DNA of 64,000 nt from DATFFO01 sp963744905 (GTDB taxonomy: Bacteria; Actinomycetota; Acidimicrobiia; Spongiisociales; ZC4RG35). The DNA is taken from positions 930,001-994,000 of the forward strand of contig CAVUUV010000003.1 of NCBI GenBank assembly GCA_963744905.1, given 5' to 3'. This document shows positions 54,624-63,244 of this stretch, piece by piece. The position numbers were made by a program, and so were the translations under genes. The notes under the pieces were generated by a model. The model had not been told where the DNA came from. It was given only the letters and a program-made list of their open reading frames with translations, and did not search any database. Every line of letters starts with the position of its first letter. The first letter of the stretch is position 1.

Positions 54624-54827
54624 TCAGCCATCGTCCGGTGGCCCTTTGATCCGGTCGGATCCGGCCTCCGCCCCGTGGGGTTCGACCTCCTCTTGTTCCA
54701 TCTTCTGACGGGCTCGCCGCTCGGCCCAGCGCAGGATGAGAATCACCGCCACCGCCGGAACCACGAACATGCCGATTTCGTCGATCCCCCCGTAGTGGGC
54801 CAAAAGAGGGTCCAGCGCGTACATCAT
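54624..54827 (-). CDS. Small single-pass membrane protein
   Basis: This 67-residue protein has one membrane helix (IGMFVVPAVAVILILRWAERRARQ, residues 17-35) followed by a basic and then acidic tail. I do not know its function. Two adjacent ATGs (54827 and 54824) can start it; the ribosome-binding site is weak. It lies 124 bp upstream of the membrane-cupredoxin gene on the same strand and is divergent from the penicillin-acylase gene. Confidence 0.55.
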   Translation of the reverse strand: MMYALDPLLAHYGGIDEIGMFVVPAVAVILILRWAERRARQKMEQEEVEPHGAEAGSDRIKGPPDDG

Positions 54828-54979
54828 CCCGCCAGGATTGCGGGGCCGGGGAGGAAAAACCAACCGGGGAGCAGAACCATCAGGAGCAGCATCGCATACT
54901 GGCTGCGAACCGCCGCCCCCCAGGGAGCCTGGCCAGACCCGGTCAATTCGACCCGGTCCCCGGGATTAGATTGTCCCGG

Positions 54980-57469
54980 ATGCGCTGGCTGCGCCGGATA
55001 CTCGTTGCCCTTCTGGTGCTGGTGATCGTCCTCGCCCTGGCCGGGATATGGATGAGCCGGCGATCCTTCCCGGCCGTGAGCGGCGAGGCAGTCCTGTCCG
55101 GCCTGGACGGACCAGTCTCCATCACCCGCGACACCGACGGCATCCCCCACATCCGGGCCCGCACCACCCACGACCTGTTCATGGCACAGGGTTACGTCCA
55201 CGCCCAGGACCGGTTCTGGCAGATGGACACCTGGCGCCACATCGGCGCCGGCCGGGTATCGGAGATGTTCGGCGCCGACCAGGTGGACAGCGACGCCTTC
55301 CTGCGCACGCTGGGATTCACCCGCCTCGCCGAGCAGGAGTACCAGTCCGCCCCGGCCGAGCTCCAGGCCGGCCTCGATGCGTACGCAGCCGGCGTCAACG
55401 CCTACCTCGACGAACGGCGGGGCGGATCAGCCTTGTCGCTCGAATACTCCGTGCTGGGCCTGCAAAATGGCGATTACGCACCCGAGCCGTGGAAACCTAC
55501 GGACACCCTCACCTGGGCTCATGTCATGGCCTGGGACTTGCGCTCCAACATGGACGAGGAGATCGACCGAGCCATCCTGAGCGGAATCGTGGGCCGAGAC
55601 CGTACCAGCCAGCTCTACCCGCCCTATCCAGACGACCATCCCGTCATCGTCCCTGCCGGGGTTGGCGCCCAGAGCGCCGCCCTCCCACCGGCTCCCCCGG
55701 GGGCCACGGCCGCTCTCGAGCGGGTCAAGAACGAGCTGAGAGCGCTGGAAGCCCACCTGGGTAAGCCCATCGACGGCATAGGGTCCAACAACTGGGTCGT
55801 CGACGGCACACACACGGCCTCCGGCGAGCCGCTTCTGGCCAATGACCCCCACCTCGGCATCCAGCTGCCTTCCATCTGGTATGAGATCGACCTGTGGTGC
55901 GAGCAGGTCAACCCTGATTGCCCCTACCGGGTGACGGGCTTCTCCTTCCCGGGGGCGCCGGGAGTGGTGATCGGCCACAACCAGCACATCGCCTGGGGTT
56001 TCACCAATGAGGCACCAGATGCCATGGACCTCTACATCGAGCACACCGACGGCAAGGGACGCTACGAGGTCGACGGCGAGTGGAGGGACTTCGATGTCCG
56101 CCACGAGACGATCAAGGTGGCGGGCGGCGACGATGTCGATCTCGAGATCGACTCGACCCGCCACGGCCCGGTCATCTCCGGACGCTTCGGCCGACTGGAC
56201 GACCTCGACAATGGCGGCATCGACCTTCCCGACAGTTATGCCATCGCTCTTCGTTGGCGGGCCCTGGAGCCCTCCACCGTCTTCCAGGCCTTGCTGGGGT
56301 TCGACACGGCGACCAACTGGGATGAGTTCCGCCGGGCGGCCGCCGATTTCGACATGGCACCCCAGAACGTGGTCTATGCGGACCGCGACGGCAACATCGG
56401 GTACCAGGCCACCGGGGAGATACCGATCCGTCGGTCCGGTGACGGCCGCTACCCGGCCCCGGGATGGACATCCGACTACGAATGGGACGGCTACATCCCC
56501 TTCGATGACCTTCCCCGCATCTTCAATCCGGACTCGGGCGTGATCGTCACTGCCAACCAGCCCGTGGTGGACTCGTCATACCCCTACTTCATCGGCATCG
56601 ACCACGACTACGGCTATCGGGCGATGCGGATAAGCGACCTGCTGGCCACCTCGTCGGCACTCCAGCCTGCCGACATGGTGGCGATCCAGATGGACGATTA
56701 CGACGCATCGGCGGCAGCGGTGGTCCCCAAGGTGATGGAACTGGCCAGCGACGACCCGGCCATCGCCGCCATGCAGCAGGTGTTGGGGCCCTGGAGCGCG
56801 GGTACCGAGCCATATCAGATGGCGGCCGACAGCCCCGGCGCCGCCGCCTACGCAGCAGTGTGGCGCCATCTGCTGGCCGACACCTTCGACGACGAGCTAC
56901 CCGAGGACATGCAGGCGGCAGGGGGCAGTCGCTTCTTCCAGGTCGTCGCCAACCTCCTCCAGGCTCCTGATGATCCCTGGTGGGACGACGTCGACACGGA
57001 CCGGAAGGAAACCGCTCCCGACATCCTCAGCCGGGCAGTGGTGGAGGCACACACCGAGCTCATGGAGACCCTGGGCAGAGACCCGGCGAGCTGGCGCTGG
57101 GGTGACCTGCACGTGGGGTCATTCGAGAACCAGACTGTGGGACAGTCCGGGATCGGCCTGATCGACGCCCTATTCAACCGCACCGCCAAACCAGAAATAT
57201 CGGGAGGCTCCTCCATCGTCAACGCCACCGGATGGGTGGCTCCAGACGGATACGGGCTGGTGGCCCTTCCCTCCATGCGCATGGTGGTGGATCTTTCCGA
57301 CCTCAGCCAATCGGTTTCGGTAAACACCACCGGGCAGTCAGGGCACGCCTACAACCGCCACTACTTCGATCTCAACCATGCCTGGGCGACGGGCAGCACC
57401 CACCCGATGCGTTTCGGGCCCGACTCGGTATCGGACCCCGAGGGGGTGCTGGAGCTGGTGCCCGGCTGA
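54980..57469 (+). CDS. Penicillin acylase family protein (Ntn-hydrolase)
   Basis: This 829-residue protein has an N-terminal membrane segment or signal peptide and the two-chain penicillin/AHL acylase layout. The alpha region opens with VSITRDTDGIPHIRARTTHDLFMAQGYVHAQDR (in pieces), and the beta chain begins after autocleavage at the Gly-Ser of GIGSNNWVVDG near residue 270, where the Ser becomes the catalytic N terminus. NDPHLGIQLPSIWYE, ANQPVVDSSYPYFIG and GGSSIVNATGW are also typical. Such enzymes cleave amides of penicillins, acyl-homoserine lactones or other acyl compounds; the substrate is unknown. ATG 54980 or TTG 54971 can start it. The last 109 bp overlap the convergent hydrolase gene. 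Confidence 0.9.
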   Translation: MRWLRRILVALLVLVIVLALAGIWMSRRSFPAVSGEAVLSGLDGPVSITRDTDGIPHIRARTTHDLFMAQGYVHAQDRFWQMDTWRHIGAGRVSEMFGADQVDSDAFLRTLGFTRLAEQEYQSAPAELQAGLDAYAAGVNAYLDERRGGSALSLEYSVLGLQNGDYAPEPWKPTDTLTWAHVMAWDLRSNMDEEIDRAILSGIVGRDRTSQLYPPYPDDHPVIVPAGVGAQSAALPPAPPGATAALERVKNELRALEAHLGKPIDGIGSNNWVVDGTHTASGEPLLANDPHLGIQLPSIWYEIDLWCEQVNPDCPYRVTGFSFPGAPGVVIGHNQHIAWGFTNEAPDAMDLYIEHTDGKGRYEVDGEWRDFDVRHETIKVAGGDDVDLEIDSTRHGPVISGRFGRLDDLDNGGIDLPDSYAIALRWRALEPSTVFQALLGFDTATNWDEFRRAAADFDMAPQNVVYADRDGNIGYQATGEIPIRRSGDGRYPAPGWTSDYEWDGYIPFDDLPRIFNPDSGVIVTANQPVVDSSYPYFIGIDHDYGYRAMRISDLLATSSALQPADMVAIQMDDYDASAAAVVPKVMELASDDPAIAAMQQVLGPWSAGTEPYQMAADSPGAAAYAAVWRHLLADTFDDELPEDMQAAGGSRFFQVVANLLQAPDDPWWDDVDTDRKETAPDILSRAVVEAHTELMETLGRDPASWRWGDLHVGSFENQTVGQSGIGLIDALFNRTAKPEISGGSSIVNATGWVAPDGYGLVALPSMRMVVDLSDLSQSVSVNTTGQSGHAYNRHYFDLNHAWATGSTHPMRFGPDSVSDPEGVLELVPG

Positions 57470-58380
57470 TCAGGAGCGCGGGCTCCCACCGACCGGGCGA
57501 TCACGGCGGCCAGCATCTCGGCGTGGGTCCAGGGCAGCTCATGACGCCCACCCGGCACCTCGACCACGTCGGGGGTTCCGATGTCGGCGGCCAACCCGTA
57601 CTGCCAGGCGATGGGCACCAGCTGGTCGTGAACCGGGATCACCACTGTGATCGGCACCTTGATCCGGCCTACCCAGTCCCGCGAGTCGAAGCGGAGCATG
57701 GACAGGCTGGCCTGGGCACCGGCATCCGGATCGCGGCGGCGGGTCTCCTCCCACAACCAGCGAGCGTGTTGGGGCTCGACGGCTCCCGTAGCGAGTAGAT
57801 ACCCCGCCCGCACCTCCGCCGTTCCGGCACCTGTGACCCGCTCCCAGGCGCGGACCAGAAGAGACCCCAGCGTCCGGGCGAAGCGCCACATCGGAGAGTG
57901 GTGGGAGAAGGTGGCGATGAGTACCAGGCTGCGAACTCGCTCGGGGTGGCGATGGGCCAGCGCCTGGGCGATGGTCCCGCCCAGTGAATAACCCACCACC
58001 GTGGCGGAGCCTGTGCCCAGGACGTCGAGGACCGCGGCAATGTCGTCGGCTCCCTCATCGACCTCGAAGCGGCTCCGGCTCCGGGGAGAGAGACCGTGGG
58101 CGCGGTTGTCGACCATGATCAGCCGGAACCGATCGGCCAGAAGCGGGCCTACCCGATACCACTCCGCCAGCGACGACCCGGCCAGCCCGTGGATCAAGAC
58201 CACCGCAGGCCCGTCGGCCGGCCCTGCCTGGCGTACCAGGAACTCCTCGTCCCCGACGAACACCGTCCGCCCGGTGATCCGCCACGGATGCACCTGGGGT
58301 GGCCTGAAGCGCGGGGCGAGATCGGGGCCGAACAGGCGATATGCCAGGAGGGCTTTGAAGAGCCTCTTCAGCCATTTCAC
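57361..58380 (-). CDS. Alpha/beta hydrolase
   Basis: This 339-residue protein has the alpha/beta hydrolase fold: oxyanion region VVLIHGLAGSSLAEW near residue 61, nucleophile GYSLGGT near 130, acid PVHDQLVP near 252 and His in GGRHELPWTHAEML near 280. The N terminus is basic and may be membrane-attached. The last 35 residues are low in complexity and overlap the end of the penicillin-acylase gene by 109 bp. The start is GTG 58380, 1 bp after the 2Fe-2S protein gene. The substrate is unknown. Confidence 0.85.
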   Translation of the reverse strand: MKWLKRLFKALLAYRLFGPDLAPRFRPPQVHPWRITGRTVFVGDEEFLVRQAGPADGPAVVLIHGLAGSSLAEWYRVGPLLADRFRLIMVDNRAHGLSPRSRSRFEVDEGADDIAAVLDVLGTGSATVVGYSLGGTIAQALAHRHPERVRSLVLIATFSHHSPMWRFARTLGSLLVRAWERVTGAGTAEVRAGYLLATGAVEPQHARWLWEETRRRDPDAGAQASLSMLRFDSRDWVGRIKVPITVVIPVHDQLVPIAWQYGLAADIGTPDVVEVPGGRHELPWTHAEMLAAVIARSVGARAPDQPGTSSSTPSGSDTESGPKRIGWVLPVAQAWLRSK

Positions 58381-58381
58381 C

Positions 58382-58813
58382 TCAGCGTCCCCAATTCAGC
58401 GTCCCCACCGCAAACACGTGCTCGGCTACGGGGTTTCCACCCACGAGGTGCTGGTCGATGATGCGATCCATGACCTCGATTGTCACCCCGGCGTACCAGG
58501 TCCCTTCGGGGTAGACGACACAGATCGGCCCCTGTTCGCAGATCCGCAGGCAGTCGACCTTGGACCGCAGCACCCGCCCCGAACCCATCGCCTCGGGGTC
58601 GGGCTCGGTGCTCATGTCGGTTCGCCAGGTGGGCGGGGCGCTGGCCAGATCCAGATCCTTCAGCCGGCGTTTGAGATGGGCCCACACGGCGTTGGTCTCC
58701 TCGACCGGGGCACAGCGCGGCGTCGACTGCCCGGCGCACAGGAAGATGTGACGCTCGACCCGAGGGATCGAGAGAGCCCGGGATATGTTGACCAGCCGCT
58801 CATGACCATCCAT
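58382..58813 (-). CDS. (2Fe-2S) ferredoxin-like protein, thioredoxin fold
   Basis: This 143-residue protein looks like the thioredoxin-fold 2Fe-2S ferredoxins: RHIFLCAGQSTPRCAP near residue 21 supplies two cysteines and KVDCLRICEQGPICVVYPEGTWY near 85 three more, four of which can hold the cluster. The partner enzyme is unknown. ATG 58813 is chosen; the gene overlaps nothing and lies 1 bp before the hydrolase gene, so both are probably on one transcript. Confidence 0.8.
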   Translation of the reverse strand: MDGHERLVNISRALSIPRVERHIFLCAGQSTPRCAPVEETNAVWAHLKRRLKDLDLASAPPTWRTDMSTEPDPEAMGSGRVLRSKVDCLRICEQGPICVVYPEGTWYAGVTIEVMDRIIDQHLVGGNPVAEHVFAVGTLNWGR

Positions 58814-58841
58814 AGCACGCCAAACGGTAGTGAGGCCCCCT

Positions 58842-58872
58842 CCCGGACCTGACACCCCGGGTCAGATCCGGG
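58842..58872 (-). terminator. Imperfect hairpin after selD
   Basis: CCCGGACCTGAC (58842-58853) pairs with GTCAGATCCGGG (58861-58872) with one mismatch region and a 7-base loop. It lies between the selD stop (58890) and the start of the 2Fe-2S gene. No T tract is seen. Confidence 0.55.
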
Positions 58873-58889
58873 CCCTCCGGCAACAGGGC

Positions 58890-59915
58890 TCAGGAGAGCA
58901 ATATCCGGCCCCGGTGGTCTGTGATGTGGCCCACGACCTCGGACCCGGAAACGTCGGCCAGATACGAGTCGACAGTGTCGGTTGGAAGGGCCACCAGCAG
59001 CCCGCCCGACGTCTGGGCGTCGGCCAGGATGGCGACGGCGTCCTCGTCTCCCTCGACGCGCCCGGAGACGGCGGCCAGGTTGCGCCGGCTGCCGCCCGGA
59101 TAGAAGCCCTGCTCATAGAGCAGACGAATCCCGTCGATGACCGGCACCTTCGCCACCTCGATCACCGCTCCCACGCCGGAAGCCTCGAGGATCTCGGTTA
59201 GATGACCCAGCAGCCCGAACCCGGTGACGTCGGTGGCGGCGTGAGCCCGATTGGGACGAAGGGCGGCACCGGCCCGGTCATTGAGCGTCGCCATGGTGGA
59301 CACCACCCGGGCGAGCACCTCGGGCGGGCACTTTCCGGCCTTGTGGGCCGTGGTCGCTATCCCGGCCCCGAGCGGCTTGGTCAGGACCAGGACATCGCCC
59401 GGCCGAGCGCCGGCGTTGGTGACCACCGCCTCCTGGTCGACCAGGCCGGTCACGGCGAACCCGTAGGTGGGCTCGGCGTCGTCGATCGAATGGCCACCCA
59501 CGATCACACAACCCGCCACGGCCATGACGTCGGCACCTCCCATGACGACCTCAGAGGCGGCTTCGAAGGGCAGGGTGTCCCGGGGCCAACCCAGGAGCTG
59601 GAGGGCGGTGAGGGGGGTGGCCCCCATGGCGTAGATGTCGGATAGGGCATTAGTCGCTGCGATCCGACCCCAATCCCCAGGATCGTCGACGATCGGAGTG
59701 AAGAAATCGACCGTCTGGACAAGAGCCCGGCCATCGCCGCCGGGAAGACGCATCACGCCGGCATCGTCGGAGGTGTCCAGCCCAACCATCAGGTCGACGT
59801 GACGGCTGGCCCGGTGTTCGACGAGCGGGGTGATGATCTGGGACAGTTCGACCGAGCTCAGCTTGCAGGCACAGCCGGCCCCGTGACTGAACGAGGTGAG
59901 ACGGATGGAATTCAT
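58890..59915 (-). CDS. selD: Selenide, water dikinase
   Basis: This 341-residue enzyme makes selenophosphate from selenide and ATP, for selenocysteine or selenouridine. It has the full SelD pattern: RLTSFSHGAGCACKLS at the N terminus, where the first Cys of GCACK is the catalytic residue and Lys follows three places later; VDFFTPIVDDPGDWGRIAATNALSDIYAMGATP (in pieces) near 82; and AATDVTGFGLLGHL near 240. It is a Cys form, not a Sec form. ATG 59915 matches the E. coli N terminus; the longer frame has no support. The other selenium genes are not in the window. Confidence 0.95.
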   Translation of the reverse strand: MNSIRLTSFSHGAGCACKLSSVELSQIITPLVEHRASRHVDLMVGLDTSDDAGVMRLPGGDGRALVQTVDFFTPIVDDPGDWGRIAATNALSDIYAMGATPLTALQLLGWPRDTLPFEAASEVVMGGADVMAVAGCVIVGGHSIDDAEPTYGFAVTGLVDQEAVVTNAGARPGDVLVLTKPLGAGIATTAHKAGKCPPEVLARVVSTMATLNDRAGAALRPNRAHAATDVTGFGLLGHLTEILEASGVGAVIEVAKVPVIDGIRLLYEQGFYPGGSRRNLAAVSGRVEGDEDAVAILADAQTSGGLLVALPTDTVDSYLADVSGSEVVGHITDHRGRILLS

Positions 59916-60002
59916 GGTGACACGGTATCGTTGCGGAATCGTCACGGGTACCTCCGGCAACTGGTCACGACTGCCACCCCGCACCTAACCTGACGAGTTC
60001 AC

Positions 60003-60479
60003 ATGACCGATCAAACCACATGGCTGACGCCGGAAGCACATGCCAAGCTTCAGGCCGAACTGGAACGACTGAAGACCGAGGGGCGGACCGAGATCGAGGC
60101 ACGCATCGCCGAGGCCCGATCCCATGGAGATCTACGGGAGAACGCCGACTACGACGCCGCCAAGAACGACCAGGGACTGATGGAGGCGAGAATCCGCCAG
60201 ATCGAGGCTCTGCTCAACACGGCCGAGGTTCGCGAGGCGGCCGACGACGGCACCGTTCAGGTCGGCAGCGTCGTCACCGTGACCGATGCCGACGGGGACG
60301 AGCTGCGGTACCTGGTCGCCCCCCATGAGAACAAGGTGGCCGGCTTTCTCCTGGCTTCACCCGACGGCCCTCTCGGCTCGGCCCTGATGGGTTCGTCGGT
60401 TGGCGACACGGTCACCTACGAGGCGCCCGGAGGCACCTTCTCGGCGACGATCCACGCCATCGAGCCCTACCGGGACTGA
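60003..60479 (+). CDS. greA: Transcription elongation factor GreA
   Basis: This 158-residue factor rescues backtracked RNA polymerase by stimulating transcript cleavage. The N-terminal coiled coil spans residues 10-75 with the tip acidic residues in HGDLRENADYDAAK near 41, and the C-terminal FKBP-like domain ends with SSVGDTVTYEAPGG. Length and sequence fit GreA. The ATG at 60003 has no ribosome-binding site. It is divergent from selD. Confidence 0.95.
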   Translation: MTDQTTWLTPEAHAKLQAELERLKTEGRTEIEARIAEARSHGDLRENADYDAAKNDQGLMEARIRQIEALLNTAEVREAADDGTVQVGSVVTVTDADGDELRYLVAPHENKVAGFLLASPDGPLGSALMGSSVGDTVTYEAPGGTFSATIHAIEPYRD

Positions 60480-60500
60480 TTCACCCCGCGATGGGGAGGG

Positions 60501-61016
60501 TCAGGATCCCATCACGAAGTCGCCAAAGTCGCTCATCGGACCCTGGAACTCCACCTGGGACCCGTCGTGCAGGCTCACCAGATGGTGCTCGGCGATCGCC
60601 TGAAGCTCGTCAGCGGTGCGATCCGCCTCGGGCTTCAGGGCCGCGTCCAGTGCGGCTCTGTCGTCGAACACCTCCACGCTGGACACACCGGGATCATTCT
60701 CGAGCAGATCACCCAGGAAGTTCTCGATGCTCACGTCGGTGTAATCACCGGTCGGAACCAGGATGTAGAGCGTTTCCCCCTGCTCTGTGGACTGCCTGGA
60801 TATAACGTCGTAGCTGTCGATCGGTTCACCGGCCGGGACGGTCGTCTCGTTGGCGGAGTTTGATCCGGTGGTTTCGGTCTGGCCGGGTCGGGTGGTCGTG
60901 GTAGTGAGCTGTGACGCGTCGATGGTGGTCGTCGTGACCACGGCATCGTTGGAGTTGCATCCCCCCAGGACCAGGACCAGCAAGGAACCGGCAATGATGG
61001 TGGTCAGCTTCTTCAT
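60501..61016 (-). CDS. Lipoprotein of unknown function
   Basis: This 171-residue protein has a lipoprotein signal (IIAGSLLVLVLGGC, lipobox LGGC near residue 17), a Thr-rich linker (VVTTTTIDASQLTTTTTRPG) and a soluble domain that I do not recognise. The domain (SYDVISRQSTEQGETLYILV ... SSVEVFDDRAALDAALKPEA) looks like an alpha/beta fold. The ATG at 61016 follows GAGGAGG. It is divergent from the M23 peptidase gene. Confidence 0.7.
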   Translation of the reverse strand: MKKLTTIIAGSLLVLVLGGCNSNDAVVTTTTIDASQLTTTTTRPGQTETTGSNSANETTVPAGEPIDSYDVISRQSTEQGETLYILVPTGDYTDVSIENFLGDLLENDPGVSSVEVFDDRAALDAALKPEADRTADELQAIAEHHLVSLHDGSQVEFQGPMSDFGDFVMGS

Positions 61017-61121
61017 TTGGAGCTTCCTCCTCCGATGGTTTCCCCACAACGATCACCGATTGCTTGCAGTTCCCTCCACGGGCTCCACCACGACCGGAGA
61101 TCGGGTAGCCTTTTGGCTCTG

Positions 61122-62465
61122 ATGGGGAGCAGGGTACTGGGATTCGGGTTGCTATTCACGGCCGCCATCGCCGCGATGTGGATTGTTCGTCCATCGCCGG
61201 GAATGGCTTCGGTCACCTGCCCCCCCGTCACCATCGAAGACCTCGTTGCCCGATCCCGGTCGACGACGACGTCGACCCTGCCGGAGGTTCCCCAAACCGA
61301 AAGCGGCGACACCACGACCACCACCACCACCGCCGCACCAGTATGTGATTCACCTTTCGTCTATCGGCTCGTATTCCCGATCATGGGTGGCGGCACCATC
61401 GGCTCGCCCTTCGGGGCCACAAGAGACGGGGGAAGGCGCCTGCACGAAGGCAACGACCTCTTTGCGCCTCGTCTCCAGCCCGTCGTCGCTGTCGCCCCGG
61501 GCACGGTGACCAGGATCGGTCCCGACACCGGGATATCCGGTTTCCGCGTCATCATCCGTCACGGTGACGGATGGTCCAGCTACTACATCCACCTGAACAA
61601 CGACACCCTCGGGACCGACGACGGCAGCGGGATAGGGATTCGCCCGGACCTCGAGGTCGGTGACCGCGTGGAAGCCGGCCAGGTGATTGGCTGGGTGGGA
61701 GATTCAGGCAACGCGGAGGACAGCTCCCCCCATCTGCACTTCGAGCTGCACGATCCCGCCGGAGTGGCGGTTGACCCGGGCCCCAGTCTCCGGGCCGCCG
61801 CCAGGACGAGCCCACCCTCAGCATCGTCGAGCCAATTCGACGGTCCCTTCACCGATACCCCGGCCGGCGAACAGGCCGATCCGATGGCGCTCCTGTTGAC
61901 CCGGGGCGCACCCACGTGGTGCGACGAAACCGGTGTCATCTCCTGTCCCGACGACCCTGCGACGCCGGCCGACGTATCCGCATGGCTCACCCCCCTGGTC
62001 GGCCCCATCGAGGTGGCCCCCGGGCCCCGCACCGGGGTCCTTCTCCCCGAGGTCCCCGGGGACTGCTCTGAGACTCTGGCCTGCCTGCCCGACCGGGGCC
62101 GAGGCGAGACCATCCTGTGTTCTGTGACCCAGTGTCCCTCGCCGGGAGTGACTCAGGACGACCTGGCCCGAGCGATTGCCTGGGATCGCCTCAGGGATGC
62201 CTACGAACTCGCCCACGTCGACGTGGGCCGCCCCCTCAGAGGAGGTCCGGGCGCGTTCACGGCTCCACCACCGCCGTCTCACCCCTACGACCTCGACCCC
62301 ATCCAGGCATATGACATCATCGGGCCCACGGGATGCCCCGATCCCCGGGCAGGCGCCGGAGAGCTATCCCGGCATCAGGCGGCCGCTGCCATCGCCTCCC
62401 TGCTCGGTCTGGCCGACTCTCAGTGCGTCTTCGATAAGGCCGAGATCTCAGCCTCCAGCCGCTGA
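61122..62465 (+). CDS. M23 family metallopeptidase, secreted
   Basis: This 447-residue protein has an N-terminal membrane segment or signal peptide, a Thr-rich linker (STTTSTLPE, DTTTTTTTAAP) and a LytM-type peptidase domain near residues 85-225. The zinc ligands are visible in RRLHEGNDLFAP (His and Asp) and HLHFELHDP (HxH). Enzymes of this family cut peptidoglycan cross-bridges or regulate amidases. The 220 residues after the domain have paired cysteines (CDETGVISC, CSETLAC, CSVTQC) and no known domain. The last 46 bp overlap the convergent aminotransferase gene. Confidence 0.87.
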   Translation: MGSRVLGFGLLFTAAIAAMWIVRPSPGMASVTCPPVTIEDLVARSRSTTTSTLPEVPQTESGDTTTTTTTAAPVCDSPFVYRLVFPIMGGGTIGSPFGATRDGGRRLHEGNDLFAPRLQPVVAVAPGTVTRIGPDTGISGFRVIIRHGDGWSSYYIHLNNDTLGTDDGSGIGIRPDLEVGDRVEAGQVIGWVGDSGNAEDSSPHLHFELHDPAGVAVDPGPSLRAAARTSPPSASSSQFDGPFTDTPAGEQADPMALLLTRGAPTWCDETGVISCPDDPATPADVSAWLTPLVGPIEVAPGPRTGVLLPEVPGDCSETLACLPDRGRGETILCSVTQCPSPGVTQDDLARAIAWDRLRDAYELAHVDVGRPLRGGPGAFTAPPPPSHPYDLDPIQAYDIIGPTGCPDPRAGAGELSRHQAAAAIASLLGLADSQCVFDKAEISASSR

Positions 62466-63244
62466 CCCAGACTCTGGGTCACGGGACCGATCGGGTACGA
62501 GCGCGACCCCAGCGCCGTCACCGGTGTCACCTCTTTGAGAGTCGACATGGCGAACACCTCGTCGGCGCCCTCCACCAGCTCCAATGGGGCCTCGACCTCG
62601 GTGACACGCGGCCAGACTTCCAGGATCACCCGCCGGGTCACCGACTCGAGGATGCCCAGCCGCAGCGAAGGCGTGTAGACCGTCCCGTCCGCCACCCATC
62701 CGATCGAGAAGGTAGGCCCCTCCAGGACGATCCGCTGATCACTGACCAGGAGGGCATCATCGAATCCGGCCTCCATGGCCACCCGTCCCGCGGCGAGATT
62801 GGGCGCATAGGAGGTGGTCTTGACTCCGGCCAGCTCCCAGGGTCTCCCCGCCGGATGCCAGGGAGCGGGCACGGCCAGAAGCCGCACCGATTCCCGTCGA
62901 GGCGGCAGTTCATGGCGCACGACGATGCACCGGCCCCGATCGGACGGCCCAGGCACGGCGGCCCCGGCGCTCAGGATCACCCTGACGACGCAGTCTCCCC
63001 GGTCCTCAGTCACTTTGGTGATCCAGAAGGTGAGCAATCGGCGGTCGGGCACCGTGATTCCCAGGGCAGCGGCACTCCGGACCAAACGGTCAATATGATC
63101 GTCAAGCCGGAACAGGCGCCCCTGGTAGGAGCGAATGGCCTCGAAACAGCCGTATCCCCTCACCACCGTCGAATCCGTCACCGGCAGGTGGTCCGTCTCC
63201 ACGCCGTCGACGAGGCAGGCGACGTCGACACCATCGGTGTTCAT
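62420..63244 (-). CDS. Class IV aminotransferase (aminodeoxychorismate lyase-like)
   Basis: This 274-residue PLP enzyme belongs to the class IV family (branched-chain aminotransferase, D-amino acid aminotransferase, aminodeoxychorismate lyase). The opening DSTVVRGYGCFEAIRSYQGRLFRLDDHIDRL (in pieces), the PLP lysine in LAGVKTTSYAPNLAA near residue 142, and DDALLVSDQRIVLEGPTFSIGWV near 165 are visible. PabC is a fair guess, but the subfamily cannot be set. The ATG overlaps the nadE stop (ATGA), so it is translated from the nadE operon. Confidence 0.82.
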   Translation of the reverse strand: MNTDGVDVACLVDGVETDHLPVTDSTVVRGYGCFEAIRSYQGRLFRLDDHIDRLVRSAAALGITVPDRRLLTFWITKVTEDRGDCVVRVILSAGAAVPGPSDRGRCIVVRHELPPRRESVRLLAVPAPWHPAGRPWELAGVKTTSYAPNLAAGRVAMEAGFDDALLVSDQRIVLEGPTFSIGWVADGTVYTPSLRLGILESVTRRVILEVWPRVTEVEAPLELVEGADEVFAMSTLKEVTPVTALGSRSYPIGPVTQSLGQRLEAEISALSKTH

